DNA of 6,777 bases, from the NCBI GenBank assembly GCA_015487825.1, contig WFOZ01000842.1:1-6777 (forward strand), written 5' to 3'. The notes under the pieces are model-generated. The model worked only from the letters and a program-made list of their open reading frames with translations. It searched no databases and was not told where the DNA came from. Below are positions 6,175 through 6,777 of the stretch, one piece after another. The DNA comes from Planctomycetaceae bacterium. Lineage in GTDB: Bacteria > Planctomycetota > Planctomycetia > Planctomycetales > Planctomycetaceae. Numbering within the stretch: position 1 is the stretch's first letter; each line of letters starts with the position of its first letter. A program made the position numbers and the translations under genes.

Positions 6175-6186
6175 CGACCATGGTCG
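6175..6186. promoter_or_regulatory. Perfect 12-bp palindrome upstream of the His-rich gene
   Basis: CGACCATGGTCG reads the same on both strands and lies 60 bases upstream of the His-rich gene start. This is a suitable place for the operator of a dimeric regulator, next to the candidate TATATT box. A perfect 12-bp palindrome is expected one or two times by chance in a window this size, so location is the main argument. Confidence 0.25.
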
Positions 6187-6374
6187 AATACTCTGCCTGT
6201 CTGCAGTTCATTCAATCAGCCACTACCTACTGCATCATCAATCCTTAATTATGGAGTCGATACCATCGGATAGTGCGACAACGGAGCACGGACCAACAAA
6301 ACTCAACCCCCAATTTAAGGCCTGAAAAGGCACTACAGAAAACAATTCGCTGCAGGGCGTTATAACTGCGAGCC

Positions 6375-6386
6375 AGTGATATCACT
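6375..6386. promoter_or_regulatory. Perfect 12-bp palindrome AGTGATATCACT
   Basis: A perfect dyad that overlaps the first copy of the direct repeat below by two bases. An 8-bp palindrome GTTATAAC stands 8 bases to its left (6359-6366) and another, CTGATCAG, to its right (6401-6408). The clustering makes a regulator-binding region possible, but it is 260 bases from the nearest start codon. Confidence 0.25.
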
Positions 6387-6439
6387 TTTGTTTTCAAAAG
6401 CTGATCAGTACTTCTGATATGGAAATTCTTTTGTTTTCA
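6385..6439. repeat. 12-bp direct repeat CTTTTGTTTTCA, two copies 43 bases apart
   Basis: Exact copies stand at 6385-6396 and 6428-6439. Each is preceded by TGATAT, at 2 and 7 bases distance respectively (6377-6382 and 6415-6420), making a composite repeat. The 43-base offset is close to four turns of the helix. The first copy also forms a 6-bp hairpin with its right flank (CTTTTG/CAAAAG, 6385-6400). Confidence 0.5.
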
Positions 6440-6515
6440 CACAAAGAATAAATAATCAGAACATCAGACAGGCTCAGCCGAATGACTAGAGATATATCGA
6501 AGCAGAAGTATTCAC

Positions 6516-6541
6516 TGAGTTCCAAACAGCAATAGAACTCA
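6516..6541. repeat. 7-bp inverted repeat TGAGTTC/GAACTCA
   Basis: Perfect arms at 6516-6522 and 6535-6541 surround a 12-base loop. It lies just downstream of the TAG that closes the open minus-strand edge frame (6553-6555), where a terminator would be expected if that frame is a gene. There is no U run after it on either strand. Confidence 0.3.
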
Positions 6542-6777
6542 CGGATCCAGGGCTAGATCAACCAGACCTGACTTATCGCGCAGCCGCAGGCACCGGTAGC
6601 CGAGAAAGAATGCAATTCCATTCGCAAATCCCCACTCACATACTCCTTTTGTGGGAATAATAACTGAACCGGAAAGAGAGTCGACGGTGGTTGAGAAATT
6701 CCATCGACGGTACTTTGGCCTGTTGTGTCATGTAGAAAAACACAATCAGAATGCTCACATTTACATTGACAGGGAGC

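Larger units (their letters stand above)
6115..6777. other. Long upstream region without a convincing gene
   Basis: These 663 bases lie upstream of the His-rich gene and should contain the promoter of the ABC set. I find no good sigma-70 promoter; GATAAT and TATATT boxes occur on the minus strand within 60 bases of the ATG, but without a -35 match at proper distance. Listed separately are a 12-bp palindrome, a direct repeat with a second palindrome, and a 7-bp inverted repeat. At the right edge both strands are open to the window end (minus 6553-6777, plus 6600-6777), so the tail of an unseen gene may lie there; the two readings exclude each other as full genes. No tRNA or rRNA pattern was seen. 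Confidence 0.55.

Noticed and set aside
6115..6240. Sigma-70 promoter for the His-rich gene (GATAAT or TATATT as -10)
   Set aside because: No acceptable -35 hexamer lies 16 to 18 bases upstream of either box, so I do not list a promoter.
6195..6475. Inverted copies of GCCTGTCTG as possible ends of a mobile element
   Set aside because: Only nine bases match, there is no transposase between the copies and no target duplication is visible.
6600..6777. Plus-strand frame open to the right edge, with possible GTG starts at 6651 and 6687
   Set aside because: Fifty-nine open codons are not unusual, no domain is recognisable, and the opposite strand is open at the same place. An ATG at 6751 with no ribosome-binding site is also too little to call.
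1..6777. CRISPR array, tRNA, rRNA or insertion sequence
   Set aside because: No regularly spaced repeats, no cloverleaf pattern and no transposase motifs were seen on either strand.

Overview
The window reads as part of a Gram-negative-type genome, most plausibly a marine planctomycete of the Gimesia/Planctomyces kind. That is a judgement from the moderate GC, the style of the ECF sigma N-terminus, the SpoIIE/RsbU-type phosphatase and the generous spacers; it rests on recognition, not on a search. Every gene I can support lies on the minus strand, so the window is best read from right to left.

Right part (6777 to 2335). After about 660 bases without a convincing gene comes a set of four collinear genes: a secreted His-rich protein built from two copies of one small Cys/Trp domain (5461-6114); a secreted protein with two thioredoxin-like domains and a Cys/His tail (4514-5269); a MacB/FtsX-type ABC permease with unusual Cys pairs in its periplasmic domain (3094-4323); and its ATPase (2335-3027). 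The spacers are 191, 190 and 66 bases. Three of them contain hairpins, and a 15-bp hairpin follows the last gene. The gene contents suggest an envelope ABC system for a metal ion or a metal-linked thiol. The metal part is inference.

Left part (2334 to 1). A short unlisted ORF of 46 codons (2038-2178) ends 17 bases before a membrane-bound SpoIIE/PP2C-type phosphatase (548-2020). This is followed by a hairpin and then, after a 366-base spacer, by the first 60 codons of an ECF sigma factor that runs off the left edge. The phosphatase and sigma factor look like signalling genes separate from the ABC set; a functional link between the two is possible but not shown.

The most interesting item is the four-gene ABC set, where three different proteins carry paired Cys or clustered His that their families do not normally have. 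Secondary items are the structured leader before the thioredoxin-like gene, the repeats and palindromes upstream of the set, and a few very small ORFs.
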